From: Hyphobacterium indicum
Lineage (GTDB): Bacteria > Pseudomonadota > Alphaproteobacteria > Caulobacterales > Maricaulaceae
DNA: 64,000 bases
Direction of reading: 5' to 3'
Assembly (NCBI RefSeq): GCF_003129605.1
Contig: NZ_QBDX01000004.1
Span: 992,001-1,056,000 of the forward strand
Below, one piece after another: positions 8,914 to 17,566 of the stretch (positions within the stretch are counted from its first letter, which is position 1; each line of letters starts with the position of its first letter). The position numbers and the translations under genes were made by a program. The notes beneath the pieces were generated by a model. That model had not been told where the DNA came from and searched no databases. It saw nothing but the letters and a program-made list of their open reading frames with translations.

Positions 8914-9432
8914 ATGGCTGATACGCCGGAAACTGGCGCAACCCCGCCACAGAATGACCAACAAAACATGCCGCAAATGCGGATCCTGGCGCAATATATC
9001 AAGGATTTGTCATTCGAGAATCCCGGCGCACCGGCCACGCTGCGGGCCAATCAGGCGCAACCGAATATTGACCTGAATATCGACGTTCAGGCCAAGGCGC
9101 TGGAAGGCAACGCCTATGAAGTCGCGATCATCATGTCGGCCCGGGCCACGCGTGGCGAGGAAACCACCTTCATCTGCGAGCTGACCTATTGCGGCCTGTT
9201 TGATCTCCTGAACTTCGATGACGTGTCGCGTCAGCCGATGTTGCTGGTGGAGTGCCCGCGGCTGATCTTCCCTTATGCCCGCCGCGTGTTTGCGGATGCG
9301 ACCCGCGATGGCGGTTTCCCGCCCTTGATGCTGGAGCCAATCGATTTTGCCGGGCTTTACCGCCAGCAACTGGCCAAACAACAGGCCGCCACCGGCAATA
9401 CGCCAGCAAATGGCGACGCGCCGGTCCAGTAA
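8914..9432 (+). CDS. secB: Protein-export chaperone SecB
   Basis: SecB (172 aa) keeps preproteins unfolded and delivers them to SecA in the cytosol. The core begins RILAQYIKDLSFENPGAP and contains NIDLNIDVQAKAL, the TYCGLFDL strand and LLVECPRLIFPYAR, all typical of SecB. I start at the ATG at 8914 (MADTPETG), preceded by GGAGA, not at an in-frame ATG 90 bases upstream that adds an atypical leader. The promoter presumably lies in the 170-bp gap shared with the divergent Tim44-like gene. A perfect stem-loop 19 bases after the stop may end the message. Confidence 0.96.
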   Translation: MADTPETGATPPQNDQQNMPQMRILAQYIKDLSFENPGAPATLRANQAQPNIDLNIDVQAKALEGNAYEVAIIMSARATRGEETTFICELTYCGLFDLLNFDDVSRQPMLLVECPRLIFPYARRVFADATRDGGFPPLMLEPIDFAGLYRQQLAKQQAATGNTPANGDAPVQ

Positions 9433-9441
9433 TTGAACGGA

Positions 9442-10134
9442 TCAGAGCAGCCCGGTCTTTTTCCAGACCGGGCGCTCGCCCAGCGTCTCGACAAATGTCA
9501 GATGGGCGGCAGCTTCGGCTTCCGTCAGCCGCGAGGCAAGCGGTTGCGAGCGTGCCGGACGCGCCGGAAAAACAACGGTGCCGCCCGTTTCACCCGCGTC
9601 CCCGGACAGATCCAGCGCACGTTCACGGCCACCATTCAGCTCGAGATAGACATCTGCCAGCAACAGGGCGTCAATGATGGCGCCGTGCTTGTCGCGGGTT
9701 TCCAGAGACACTCCGAAACGCTTGCAGAGCGCGTCCAGTGAGGCATGCGCACCGGGAAACATCTTGCGCGCCATGACAACGGTATCGATCCAGCGCTCAT
9801 TGGCGATGACAGGTTTGCCGGCGCGCTCCAGCTCCATATTGATGAAACCACGGTCGAAAGGCGCATTATGCGCCACCACATTGGCGTCGCCGACAAATTC
9901 CAGAAAGGCATCGGCGACATCTGCAAAGAGAGGTTTGTCGGCCAGAAACTCCGCCGTCAGTCCGGTGATTTCCGTGGCTTTCGCCGGAACACTGCGTTGC
10001 GGATTGACATAGGAATGCCAGGTCCGGCCCGTGGGGATGAAATCCTCGACTTCAACACAACCCATCTCTGTAATCCGGTCCCCTGTACGCGGGTCCAGAC
10101 CAGTGGTTTCGGTATCAAAGACGATTTCACGCAT
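9442..10134 (-). CDS. dnaQ: DNA polymerase III epsilon subunit (3'-5' proofreading exonuclease)
   Basis: DnaQ (230 aa) proofreads for the replicative polymerase. The DEDDh exonuclease residues are visible: D7 and E9 in FDTETTGLD, D94 in NAPFDRGF, H150 and D155 in KHGAIIDALL. Residues beyond about 175 form the tail that in other species binds the polymerase alpha subunit. Its start lies 3 bases after the coaE stop, so coaE-dnaQ are read leftward as one unit. This dnaQ-coaE-aroE-maf order next to the origin is common in alphaproteobacteria. Confidence 0.95.
   Translation of the reverse strand: MREIVFDTETTGLDPRTGDRITEMGCVEVEDFIPTGRTWHSYVNPQRSVPAKATEITGLTAEFLADKPLFADVADAFLEFVGDANVVAHNAPFDRGFINMELERAGKPVIANERWIDTVVMARKMFPGAHASLDALCKRFGVSLETRDKHGAIIDALLLADVYLELNGGRERALDLSGDAGETGGTVVFPARPARSQPLASRLTEAEAAAHLTFVETLGERPVWKKTGLL
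9451..9472 (+). terminator. Hairpin after secB, inside the 3' end of dnaQ
   Basis: CCCGGTCT (9451-9458) and AGACCGGG (9465-9472) form a perfect 8-bp stem with a TTTTCC loop, 19 bases past the secB stop. There is no following T-run, so any termination would need Rho or be weak. The same bases encode the C-terminal codons of the opposing dnaQ gene. Confidence 0.4.
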
Positions 10135-10137
10135 ACA

Positions 10138-10752
10138 TTAATGTATGGACTGATTTGACGCGGCCTTCAAACCGGCGATCAGCTCTTCCACAGATTTCCT
10201 TGCTGCTTCAAAGCCCAGAGAGGTGTCGATCAGGAAATCGGCGCGTTTGCGTTTTTCCGCATCCGGAACCTGCCGCGACAGGATTTGTTGGAATTTGGCC
10301 TCTGTCATTCCCTCCCGTGCCATAACCCGCTCGCGCTGGACCGCTTCCGGGGCGGTGACCACCAGTATGCCGTCCACACTTGTTTCTGCGCCGGTTTCGA
10401 ACAGCAGCGGAATATCAAGGACCACGATGGGCGCCCCCGCTTGCCGGGCGGCTTCCAGAAAATCCCGACGCTTTGCCGCCACCAGCGGATGAACAATGGC
10501 ATTCAGGCGGTCGAAGCCGGAAACATCCTCCGCCAATGCCGCCGAGAGCTTCGCGCGGGAAACTTCGCCATCTTCGATACTTCCGGGAAAGGCGGCCTCG
10601 ATGAGCGGGACGGCTTCCCCGCCTCTGGCATAGAGGGCGTGCACGGCCGCATCGGAATCAAACACCGGGATCCCGGAATCGCGGAACATGTTGGCCGTTG
10701 TCGATTTTCCCATGCCAATGGATCCGGTCAGTCCGAGCTTGTAGACACTCAT
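10138..10752 (-). CDS. coaE: Dephospho-CoA kinase
   Basis: CoaE (204 aa) catalyses the last step of coenzyme A synthesis, phosphorylating dephospho-CoA at the 3'-hydroxyl of ribose. The P-loop GSIGMGKS is at residues 10-17, with FDSDAAVH just after and the CoA-binding segment [11 protein letters not shown] in mid-protein, as in the family. The start overlaps the aroE stop in an ATGA arrangement. Length is normal. Confidence 0.96.
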   Translation of the reverse strand: MSVYKLGLTGSIGMGKSTTANMFRDSGIPVFDSDAAVHALYARGGEAVPLIEAAFPGSIEDGEVSRAKLSAALAEDVSGFDRLNAIVHPLVAAKRRDFLEAARQAGAPIVVLDIPLLFETGAETSVDGILVVTAPEAVQRERVMAREGMTEAKFQQILSRQVPDAEKRKRADFLIDTSLGFEAARKSVEELIAGLKAASNQSIH

Positions 10753-11579
10753 GGCGCCAGCGCCTTCCTGAGCAATGCGTCAGCCTCGACGGTTTCGGGC
10801 ACCGCAACACCAAAAAGGGCTTCGAAGGAGGGCCGGGCTTGCCCGATCAGCATGGAAAGGCCGTCAATCAGGGTCAAACCGGCCGCTTTTGCGCCCTCCA
10901 TGAAAGGACGGCGGGCCGGAGTGTACAGGGTATCAAAAGCAATCGCTCCGGGTTTGCAGATCGTCCAGTCAATGGACGGGCCGGTTTGGCCGTCCAGGCC
11001 AAGACTCGTGGCATTGACGATGATATCGGCTGAATGCAGCGCATCTTCGATATTGTCCGGCTCCAGGCTTTCGCCATTGAAGGTTTTGGCAAGCTCATCG
11101 GCTCTGGAGCGTGTGCGATTGGCGACAAAAATCTGCGCCGCCTCGCCTTGCCGGGCAGCGGCGCAGACCGCGCGCGCCACACCCCCTGCGCCCAGGATCA
11201 ATACCGAGCGTTGGCTGAAAGCCTGCCCGGCACCGGCAAGGGCAGAGTGGATGCCGTCAATATCTGTATTCCGGGCCTCGATCCCCTCCGCCCCGAAAAG
11301 CAGAAGATTGGCTGCGCCGGTTTTGATCACGGCTTCAGACCGCTGGTCAGCGCATTCAGCCGCTATCGTCTTGAAGGGCAGGGTCACATTCAGCCCGGCA
11401 ATACCGGATTTACCGAGGGCGCGAAGATCCTTTGCTGACAGGTCCGGATTGGCCGCGAACGGCACATAGGCCCCATTGATTCCGGCCGCCTCGATCCAGC
11501 TATTCATCAGGATCGGCGACAGGGAGTGTGTCACCGGTGCGCCGATCACCCCGGCGATCCGTGTGTGCCCGGTGATCAT
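10749..11579 (-). CDS. aroE: Shikimate dehydrogenase
   Basis: AroE (276 aa) reduces 3-dehydroshikimate to shikimate with NADPH in aromatic amino acid synthesis. The substrate-binding SLSP motif (residues 19-22), the catalytic lysine in NVTLPFK (K70), its partner Asp in NTDIDG (D106) and the nucleotide-binding GAGGVARA loop are intact. It overlaps maf upstream and coaE downstream by four bases each, so translation along this run is probably coupled. Confidence 0.96.
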   Translation of the reverse strand: MITGHTRIAGVIGAPVTHSLSPILMNSWIEAAGINGAYVPFAANPDLSAKDLRALGKSGIAGLNVTLPFKTIAAECADQRSEAVIKTGAANLLLFGAEGIEARNTDIDGIHSALAGAGQAFSQRSVLILGAGGVARAVCAAARQGEAAQIFVANRTRSRADELAKTFNGESLEPDNIEDALHSADIIVNATSLGLDGQTGPSIDWTICKPGAIAFDTLYTPARRPFMEGAKAAGLTLIDGLSMLIGQARPSFEALFGVAVPETVEADALLRKALAP

Positions 11580-12163
11580 GCCGGAATGACGCCTTCATTG
11601 CGCAGCAGCGCCAGTACCGGCAGGAGCGGCAGACCGAGTATGGCGTAATAGTCGCCTTCGATTTTCTCGAAAAGTTGTGCGCCAAGGCCTTCAAACGCAT
11701 AGGCTCCGACACTGGCCGTCAATTCATCCCCGGCTGTTTCCATATAGTGGTCTAGGAAAGCGTCGGAAAAATCCCTGACGCTCAGATGGCTGTCCTCGGT
11801 ATGAGTCCAGATGGTTTCACCCTTGCGGATCGCCACCAGCCCCGAATGGAGGATATGGGTTTTGCCGCGCAGCGTCTGCAACCGCGCCCTTGCTTCATCC
11901 TTCGACCGAGCCTTGTCATACATCTGCCCGTCGAGGCCGAGGATCTGGTCTGCGCCCAGAACCAGAGTCTCCTCTCCGGCTTGCACCACTTTTGCCTTGG
12001 CTTCCGCCAGTTTGACCGCCAGTCCGGACGGGTTTTTGCCGGTCCATTCCGCCTTGATGGCATTCTCATCGATACCCGATGTCTGGACCTCGAACGCCAC
12101 GCCTGCGTCTTCCAGGATCTGGCGGCGAATCGCGCTGCCGGAGGCCAGAATCAGACGGGTCAT
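11576..12163 (-). CDS. maf: Maf-family nucleotide pyrophosphatase
   Basis: This 195-residue Maf/Ham1-fold enzyme would hydrolyse a non-canonical nucleoside triphosphate to the monophosphate. LILASGSAIRRQIL forms the nucleotide loop and GADQIL (D72) the catalytic strand. A Gln after the catalytic Asp ('DQ') resembles the YceF subfamily (m7GTP preference) more than YhdE ('DT'); that sub-call is inference. It overlaps the PPSR gene upstream and aroE downstream by four bases each. Confidence 0.92.
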   Translation of the reverse strand: MTRLILASGSAIRRQILEDAGVAFEVQTSGIDENAIKAEWTGKNPSGLAVKLAEAKAKVVQAGEETLVLGADQILGLDGQMYDKARSKDEARARLQTLRGKTHILHSGLVAIRKGETIWTHTEDSHLSVRDFSDAFLDHYMETAGDELTASVGAYAFEGLGAQLFEKIEGDYYAILGLPLLPVLALLRNEGVIPA

Positions 12164-12996
12164 GACGCTTTCGCCTTGCGGTCATTGATGAGATTGAGGA
12201 TTTTTGCGGCGGTCTCCTCGACCGAGCGGCGCGTCACATCAATGGTGGGCCAGCCATGGCGGGCGTACAGTCGCTTGGCGGTAATGATTTCATCCTTTAC
12301 CGATGTATCATCCACATATTCGGTATCCCGGCCTTCATTCAGCGATAACAGCCGGTTACGGCGGATCTGGACAATCCTTTCCGGAGAGGCGGTCAGACCG
12401 ACGATCAGCGGGTTTTTGAGATTTTCAATGCCGGCCGGTTCCATCGCGCCCCGCACCAGCGGAATATTGGCCGCCTTGACGCCCCGATGCGCAAGATAGA
12501 TGCAGGTTGGCGTTTTCGACGTCCGGCTGACACCCAGGAGCACGACATCGGCACCTTCAAGATTTCCGCCCTGTCCATCATCATGCATGATCGCATAATT
12601 GAGCGCTTCAATCCGCTCATAATACTGGGCATCCAGATCGTGCTGGGCCCCGGCACGGCTGGAGGGCGGCATCGCCAGATATCCCGACAGCGTGGCGATG
12701 ATCGGATCCAGGATCGCAATCGCAGGCACACCGATCTTCTGGCAATGATCTTCCAGCCGCCGGCGCATGTCGGCAGAAACAATGGTGTACATGACAACAC
12801 CGGGGGCCCGTTCGATCTCCTCCAGGGCCCGGTCCAACTGACGCGGCGAGCGGACGAGCGCGTAAAGATGCTCGATCAGTTCCACATCTTCAAACTGCGC
12901 CACCGAGGCGCGCATCACTTCTCCCAGCGTTTCGCCGGTTGAATCCGATACCAGATGAACATGAAAACTGCGGGGAGCAGATTTGGACTTGGGCAT
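12160..12996 (-). CDS. ppsR: Pyruvate, phosphate dikinase regulatory protein (PPSR/PDRP, DUF299)
   Basis: This 278-residue protein belongs to the bifunctional kinase/pyrophosphorylase family that controls pyruvate phosphate dikinase or PEP synthase by ADP-dependent threonine phosphorylation and Pi-dependent reversal. FHVHLVSDSTGET near the start and the phosphate-binding loop GVSRTSKT (residues 155-162) are the family hallmarks. It is the first leftward gene next to the origin, the same place as in Caulobacter-type chromosomes. No target dikinase gene is in the window. Confidence 0.93.
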   Translation of the reverse strand: MPKSKSAPRSFHVHLVSDSTGETLGEVMRASVAQFEDVELIEHLYALVRSPRQLDRALEEIERAPGVVMYTIVSADMRRRLEDHCQKIGVPAIAILDPIIATLSGYLAMPPSSRAGAQHDLDAQYYERIEALNYAIMHDDGQGGNLEGADVVLLGVSRTSKTPTCIYLAHRGVKAANIPLVRGAMEPAGIENLKNPLIVGLTASPERIVQIRRNRLLSLNEGRDTEYVDDTSVKDEIITAKRLYARHGWPTIDVTRRSVEETAAKILNLINDRKAKAS

Positions 12997-13020
12997 GCGC
13001 GCTATCGGTCCGGACGGGGG

Positions 13021-13035
13021 TTAATGAAGTGTTAA
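13021..13035. promoter_or_regulatory. CtrA binding site TTAA-N7-TTAA
   Basis: TTAATGAAGTGTTAA matches the full CtrA consensus with seven bases between the two TTAA halves. CtrA represses the Caulobacter origin by binding such sites. It lies 24 bases before the PPSR start, so it could also control that gene. Confidence 0.7.
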
Positions 13036-13187
13036 CAAGTCAGGGACTCGTTAACACCCTCACGGGCGAATTTGTCTCATCCCCGATCATCGGGGAAAGC
13101 CGCCCGTCTTGTCCATTCCGAATTCACAGCGGACCTGATGTGTGGACAAATGGCCGGCAGATACCGAAATTGACATCCACAGGCTTT

Positions 13188-13196
13188 TTATCCACA
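13188..13196 (+). promoter_or_regulatory. DnaA box TTATCCACA
   Basis: An exact match to the strong DnaA box consensus, bordering the AT-rich segment. Weaker boxes at 13141-13149 (minus strand, one mismatch) and 13173-13181 (two mismatches) lie within 50 bases. Confidence 0.75.
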
Positions 13197-13449
13197 CGTA
13201 ATCCCGCTACAATATAAATTAACATATTGAATAAAAGAAAGAATTAAGGTTTTCCTGTTTTGTAAACAGAAGACCATTCTGATTTTAATAAACAGTCAGG
13301 AATTGCGTGAATTCCGGGGAAAAGTCACTTCCCCACACAACCCACACACCAACGACTCTCACAATCAATAAAACAAGATTCTGTAAGAAAGGGGGAGAAG
13401 TGATTAACGCGGATTGCCTTCCGGCATATTGCCCCCTAACCCTCCGGTC

Positions 13450-14472
13450 ATGACCAAAAGCATTCTGAAAGTTCTGAACGGAGAAGCGCTCGATCAGCCG
13501 CCGGTATGGCTGATGAGACAGGCCGGGCGCTACTTGCCGGAATACCGGGAAGTCCGGTCCGGTGCGAAGAGTTTCATCGACTTCTGCCTGACGCCGGATA
13601 AGGCAACAGAAGTCACCTTGCAGCCCATCCGCCGCTTTAACTTTGATGCGGCAATCTTGTTTGCCGATATTCTTTTGATCCCAATGACTTTGGGCCGCAA
13701 GGTCTGGTTCGAGACCGGTGAAGGCCCGAAGCTTGATCCATTGTCAGCAGACGACATTGCCGGCCTAGAGATCGGTGATGTCGAGGCCATACTCGGACCG
13801 GTCGGTCAGACCGTCGCCAATCTCTCGGTCGCACTTCCGGCAGAGACGGCATTGATCGGATTTGCCGGCTCGCCCTGGACGGTCGCGACCTACATGATCG
13901 AAGGCGGCGGATCAAAAGACCGCTGGAATGCACGGCGGATGTATTGGCAATATCCTCAGGCCATGGCGCGTCTGCTTGACCTGATCGCCGACGCCACAAT
14001 CCGCTATCTGGTGATGCAGGCCAGAGCCGGGGCCGAAGTGCTGAAACTCTTCGATAGCTGGGCGGAAGGGCTGCCGCCGCCCATGTTCGAGGACATGGTC
14101 ATCCGTCCGACACGCCGCATTGTTGATGGCCTCCGGGCAGCCGGGATTACCTGTCCGGTTATCGGCTTTCCGAAAGGGGCCGGGCCGAACTATATCGGCT
14201 ATGCAGAGCGTAGTGGTGTGACCGCCCTGGCGCTTGATCACGGTCTCAATACGCAATGGGCCTTGGATAATCTGCCGGAGCGCATGCCGCTGCAGGGACA
14301 ACTGGACCCTGCCGCGCTTCGCGCCGGGGGGGAAGCGCTTGACGCTGAAATTGATCGGATCATTTCCGCTTTCCGGGGCCGGCCGCATATATTCAATCTG
14401 GGCCATGGCATAACACCGGATGTTCCGGTTGCGCATGTCGAGCAACTGGTGCGGAAAATCAGAGGCGAATAG
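13450..14472 (+). CDS. hemE: Uroporphyrinogen decarboxylase
   Basis: HemE (340 aa) removes four carboxyl groups from uroporphyrinogen III to give coproporphyrinogen III in haem synthesis. The family signature VWLMRQAGRYLPEYR is at residues 19-33, and the second signature lies around GFAGSPWTVATYM. I start at the ATG at 13450 (MTKSILKVLNG), which fits family length, not an in-frame start 36 bases earlier inside the origin region. It heads the hemE-hemH-hemJ rightward run, with hemH starting 2 bases after its stop. In Caulobacter the origin overlaps hemE promoters, and the same arrangement is likely here. Confidence 0.97.
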   Translation: MTKSILKVLNGEALDQPPVWLMRQAGRYLPEYREVRSGAKSFIDFCLTPDKATEVTLQPIRRFNFDAAILFADILLIPMTLGRKVWFETGEGPKLDPLSADDIAGLEIGDVEAILGPVGQTVANLSVALPAETALIGFAGSPWTVATYMIEGGGSKDRWNARRMYWQYPQAMARLLDLIADATIRYLVMQARAGAEVLKLFDSWAEGLPPPMFEDMVIRPTRRIVDGLRAAGITCPVIGFPKGAGPNYIGYAERSGVTALALDHGLNTQWALDNLPERMPLQGQLDPAALRAGGEALDAEIDRIISAFRGRPHIFNLGHGITPDVPVAHVEQLVRKIRGE

Positions 14473-14474
14473 GC

Positions 14475-15512
14475 ATGGCGCGCAAGATTGCGATCGTATT
14501 GTTCAATCTCGGTGGACCGGACGGTCCGGATGATGTGAAGCCCTTTTTGCGCAATCTTTTCCGTGATCCTGCCATTATCGGCGCACCCGGGCCGGTCCGC
14601 GAAGCGCTGGCCTGGTTTATTTCCACAATGCGGGCACCATCGGCCCGGAAGAATTACGAGCTGATGGGCGGAGGATCTCCCCTCCTGCCGGAATCGCAAA
14701 AACAGGCCAAGGCCCTGATTGGCCGGCTGAAGGCCGAAAATACGGGCGACGAGTTCAAGACCTTTATCGCCATGCGTTACTGGCATCCCTTTGTGGAAGA
14801 AGCCGTCAGTGCGGTGAAAGATTGGGGTGCCGATGAAATCGTGCTTCTGCCGCTCTATCCGCAGTATTCAACCTCGACGACGGGTTCGTCCTTGACCGGA
14901 TGGCAGCAAGCCGGTGGTGGCGAAGCCCGGATTGTCTGTTGTTATCCCGGCCACCCGGATTTTATCAAGGCCCATGCTGATCTGATCCGCGACAAGTGGA
15001 CCGCGGCCGGAGCGCCGGACAATATACGTCTGCTGTTTTCTGCACATGGCCTGCCGGAGCGGACCGTCAAACAGGGCGATCCCTATCAATGGCAGATCGA
15101 GCAGACCGCGGCGTCTGTTGCGCAAGCGCTGCCGGAATTGCCCGACTGGCAAATCTGCTATCAGTCCCGGGTTGGTCCGCTGAAATGGATCGGCCCGTCC
15201 ACTGAAGACGCAATCAGTCAGGCCGCCCGCGACGGAAAAGCCATCCTGCTCACCCCGATTGCCTTTGTTTCGGAACATATCGAGACGCTGGTCGAGCTGG
15301 ATGATGAATATGGTGAACTGGCTGCTGAAGAAGGAATCGGAACCTATTTGCGGGTGCCTGCACTGGGCATTCATGAAGGCTATATCGAGACCCTGGCGCA
15401 GTTGACACTGGAGGCACTGAACGGTCCCGCAGGTCTGAAACCGCCTTGCGGCAAACGGCTTTGCCCGGCAGGTTTTTCCAAATGCCCCAATCATGTGAGC
15501 GGACATGTCTGA
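14475..15512 (+). CDS. hemH: Ferrochelatase
   Basis: HemH (345 aa) inserts Fe(II) into protoporphyrin IX. The N-terminal VLFNLGGPD and the active-site histidine motif FSAHGLPE (H191) are present, as is the FVSEHIETLVELD metal-side segment. The C-terminus carries three closely spaced cysteines (C325, C330, C337). Some bacterial ferrochelatases, including a Caulobacter one, are reported to hold a [2Fe-2S] cluster using C-terminal cysteines, so a cluster is plausible here (inference). The gene overlaps hemJ by 8 bases, indicating translational coupling. Confidence 0.96.
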   Translation: MARKIAIVLFNLGGPDGPDDVKPFLRNLFRDPAIIGAPGPVREALAWFISTMRAPSARKNYELMGGGSPLLPESQKQAKALIGRLKAENTGDEFKTFIAMRYWHPFVEEAVSAVKDWGADEIVLLPLYPQYSTSTTGSSLTGWQQAGGGEARIVCCYPGHPDFIKAHADLIRDKWTAAGAPDNIRLLFSAHGLPERTVKQGDPYQWQIEQTAASVAQALPELPDWQICYQSRVGPLKWIGPSTEDAISQAARDGKAILLTPIAFVSEHIETLVELDDEYGELAAEEGIGTYLRVPALGIHEGYIETLAQLTLEALNGPAGLKPPCGKRLCPAGFSKCPNHVSGHV

Positions 15513-15969
15513 AGTCGTGATCGCCGCCTATGACTGGCTGCGCGGTTTGCACATCCTGGCGGTCATTGCCTGGATGGCGGGCCTGCTCTACCTGCCGCGC
15601 CTGTTCGTCTATCATTGTACGGCAATACCGGGGGGGGAGCTCGACGAGGTCCTCAGACTTCAGGAACACCGCCTCCTGAAATTCATAATGAATCCGGCCA
15701 TGATTGCGGCCTGGATTTTTGGCCTGTTACTGATCTGGTCGAATGCCGAGCGCTCTGGTGGCTGGTCTGTCTTTTTGCAATGGGATTGGGCCGTGAAATT
15801 CGCAGCCATCTCCCTGATGACAGGTCTGCATCACATCTTTGCAATCCGGAAAAAGCACTTTGAAGCCGGCACCAATAACTGGCCCCAGCGGAAATACCGC
15901 ATTTACAATGAATTGCCTGCGATTCTGGCCATTATCACTGTTCTGATTGCGACGGTCGCTCTGCGCTAG
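15505..15969 (+). CDS. hemJ: Protoporphyrinogen IX oxidase, HemJ type
   Basis: HemJ (154 aa) is the membrane protoporphyrinogen oxidase found in bacteria lacking HemG and HemY-type oxidases. Four hydrophobic helices are visible, and the first carries LRGLHILAVIAWMAGLLYLPRL with the conserved histidine thought to bind haem. A conserved lysine lies in WAVKFAAI. Overlap with hemH and the hemE-hemH-hemJ order support the assignment: HemE product is carried on to protoporphyrin IX and haem, with coproporphyrinogen oxidase encoded elsewhere. Confidence 0.93.
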   Translation: MSEVVIAAYDWLRGLHILAVIAWMAGLLYLPRLFVYHCTAIPGGELDEVLRLQEHRLLKFIMNPAMIAAWIFGLLLIWSNAERSGGWSVFLQWDWAVKFAAISLMTGLHHIFAIRKKHFEAGTNNWPQRKYRIYNELPAILAIITVLIATVALR

Positions 15970-16176
15970 TTCCGGCTTGACGCCGAACCCCGCCTGTGTC
16001 AGTCGTCAGGAAAGTTTCGCGACCGCGAAATTCCTTTCCCGGTGTGCGCCAGACCAGCGGCGAACCCGGAGACCCTGACACACCCGTTTTTGACTGTTCC
16101 GCTGCGTGGCGGAATCCGTCCGATAAACAGGCCAGATTGAAACATACCTCCCCCTTTTCGACACAAGTGAGTCCCG
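15970..16176 (+). promoter_or_regulatory. rho leader region with inverted repeats
   Basis: The 207-bp gap holds no gene. It contains TTTCGCG-AC-CGCGAAA at 16015-16030 (7-bp arms), TTCCGC / GCGGAA at 16097-16114 with a 6-base loop, and a long-range GGTGTG (16041-16046) to CACACC (16079-16084) pairing followed by CGTTTTT. These could be a hemJ terminator plus a structured rho leader. Rho leaders are autoregulated in other bacteria, but no specific element is recognised here. Confidence 0.35.
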
Positions 16177-17559
16177 ATGTCTGATTATAATGACGATATG
16201 GAATCTGATGACGACGATCTCGATAACGAGAACGATTCCGATCTGGATGAGTCCGAGGCAGAACCGAAAACCTTGCCGGACATGCTGGCCGGCATGACCC
16301 GCATGACCCTTCAGGAATTGAAGGAGAAAAAGCCCACGGAATTGCTGGAAATCGCCGAGGCCCTCGACATCGAGAATGCGGCAACCATGCGCAAACAGGG
16401 CATCATGTTTGCGGTCCTGAAAGAAGTGGCTGAGCGCGGTGTCGAGATTTCCGGTGGCGGGACTCTTGAAATTCTCCAGGACGGTTTCGGTTTTCTGCGA
16501 TCGCCGGAAGCCAATTATCTGGCCGGGCCGGACGACATCTATGTCTCGCCGAACCAGATCAAGAAATTCGGCCTGCGCACCGGAGACACCGTTGAAGGCG
16601 AGATCCGCGCGCCGCGGCGTGGCGAACGCTATTTCGCGCTGCTCAAGATCAGCCTCATCAATTTTTCTGATCCGGAAGCTGCGCGTCACAAGATCCATTT
16701 TGACAATTTGACGCCGCTTTATCCTGAAGAGCGCTTCAATCTGGAACTGCCGGACCCCACCAAGAAGGACCGGACCGGCCGCGTGATCGATATTGTGGCC
16801 CCGATCGGCAAGGGCCAGCGGGCCCTGATTGTGGCGCCGCCGCGGACGGGCAAGACGATGATTCTACAGAACATCGCCAATGCCATCGAGACCAATCACC
16901 CGGACTGTTATCTCATCGTGCTTTTGATCGACGAGCGGCCCGAGGAAGTGACCGACATGCAGCGCACCGTGAAAGGCGAGGTCGTCTCCTCGACTTTTGA
17001 TGAACCGGCGACGCGCCACGTGCAGGTGGCCGACATGGTGATCGAAAAGGCCAAGCGCCTGGTCGAACATGGCCGCGATGTGGTCATCCTGCTCGATTCC
17101 ATCACCCGTCTCGGCCGCGCCTACAACACGGTGGTTCCCTCATCCGGCAAGGTTCTGACCGGCGGTGTCGACGCCAATGCCCTGCAGCGACCGAAACGTT
17201 TCTTCGGTGCCGCCCGGAATATCGAGCATGGCGGCTCGCTCTCCATCATCGCCACGGCCCTGATCGATACCGGCTCGCGCATGGACGAGGTGATTTTCGA
17301 GGAATTCAAGGGGACGGGCAATTCGGAAATCGTTCTCGACCGCAAGGTTGCTGACAAGCGCGTTTTCCCGGCCATCGACATTCTCAAATCCGGCACCCGC
17401 AAGGAAGAGCTGCTCGTTGACAAGGTCGATCTTCAGAAAACCTATGTTCTGCGCCGCATCCTCAACCCGATGGGCGCCCAGGATGCGATCGATTTCCTTC
17501 TGTCCAAGCTGAAGGAAACAAAGACCAATTCGGAGTTCTTCGACTCCATGAATACATAG
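16177..17559 (+). CDS. rho: Transcription termination factor Rho
   Basis: Rho (460 aa) is the hexameric RNA helicase that ends transcription. After a strongly acidic N-terminal extension (about residues 2-32, mostly D/E/S/N) come the Rho N-domain helix bundle, the cold-shock-like RNA-binding domain ([18 protein letters not shown]) and the ATPase core. Walker A is APPRTGKT (residues 220-227), with [13 protein letters not shown] as the catalytic Glu/Walker B region and [11 protein letters not shown] after it. All key motifs are intact. The acidic tail is longer than in enterobacterial Rho and is typical of some alphaproteobacteria (family knowledge). Confidence 0.97.
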   Translation: MSDYNDDMESDDDDLDNENDSDLDESEAEPKTLPDMLAGMTRMTLQELKEKKPTELLEIAEALDIENAATMRKQGIMFAVLKEVAERGVEISGGGTLEILQDGFGFLRSPEANYLAGPDDIYVSPNQIKKFGLRTGDTVEGEIRAPRRGERYFALLKISLINFSDPEAARHKIHFDNLTPLYPEERFNLELPDPTKKDRTGRVIDIVAPIGKGQRALIVAPPRTGKTMILQNIANAIETNHPDCYLIVLLIDERPEEVTDMQRTVKGEVVSSTFDEPATRHVQVADMVIEKAKRLVEHGRDVVILLDSITRLGRAYNTVVPSSGKVLTGGVDANALQRPKRFFGAARNIEHGGSLSIIATALIDTGSRMDEVIFEEFKGTGNSEIVLDRKVADKRVFPAIDILKSGTRKEELLVDKVDLQKTYVLRRILNPMGAQDAIDFLLSKLKETKTNSEFFDSMNT

Positions 17560-17566
17560 GCTGATC

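Larger units (their letters stand above)
12997..13449. other. Probable chromosomal replication origin (oriC)
   Basis: This 453-bp non-coding gap lies between PPSR and hemE, the site of the Caulobacter origin. It contains a consensus DnaA box (13188-13196), a one-mismatch box on the other strand (13141-13149, TTGTCCACA when read on minus) and a weak third box (13173-13181). To the right is a strongly AT-rich stretch (about 13200-13310) that could serve as the unwinding element. The left side has a full CtrA site (13021-13035) and another TTAA at 13051. An inverted repeat (CCCCGAT-C-ATCGGGG) lies at 13081-13095. GANTC methylation sites occur at 13045, 13354 and 13377. It also holds the promoters for the flanking genes. 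Confidence 0.85.

Noticed and set aside
13321-13381. CCACACA-rich tract as further DnaA boxes
   Set aside because: The motifs have two or more mismatches to TTATCCACA, so they are not claimed individually.
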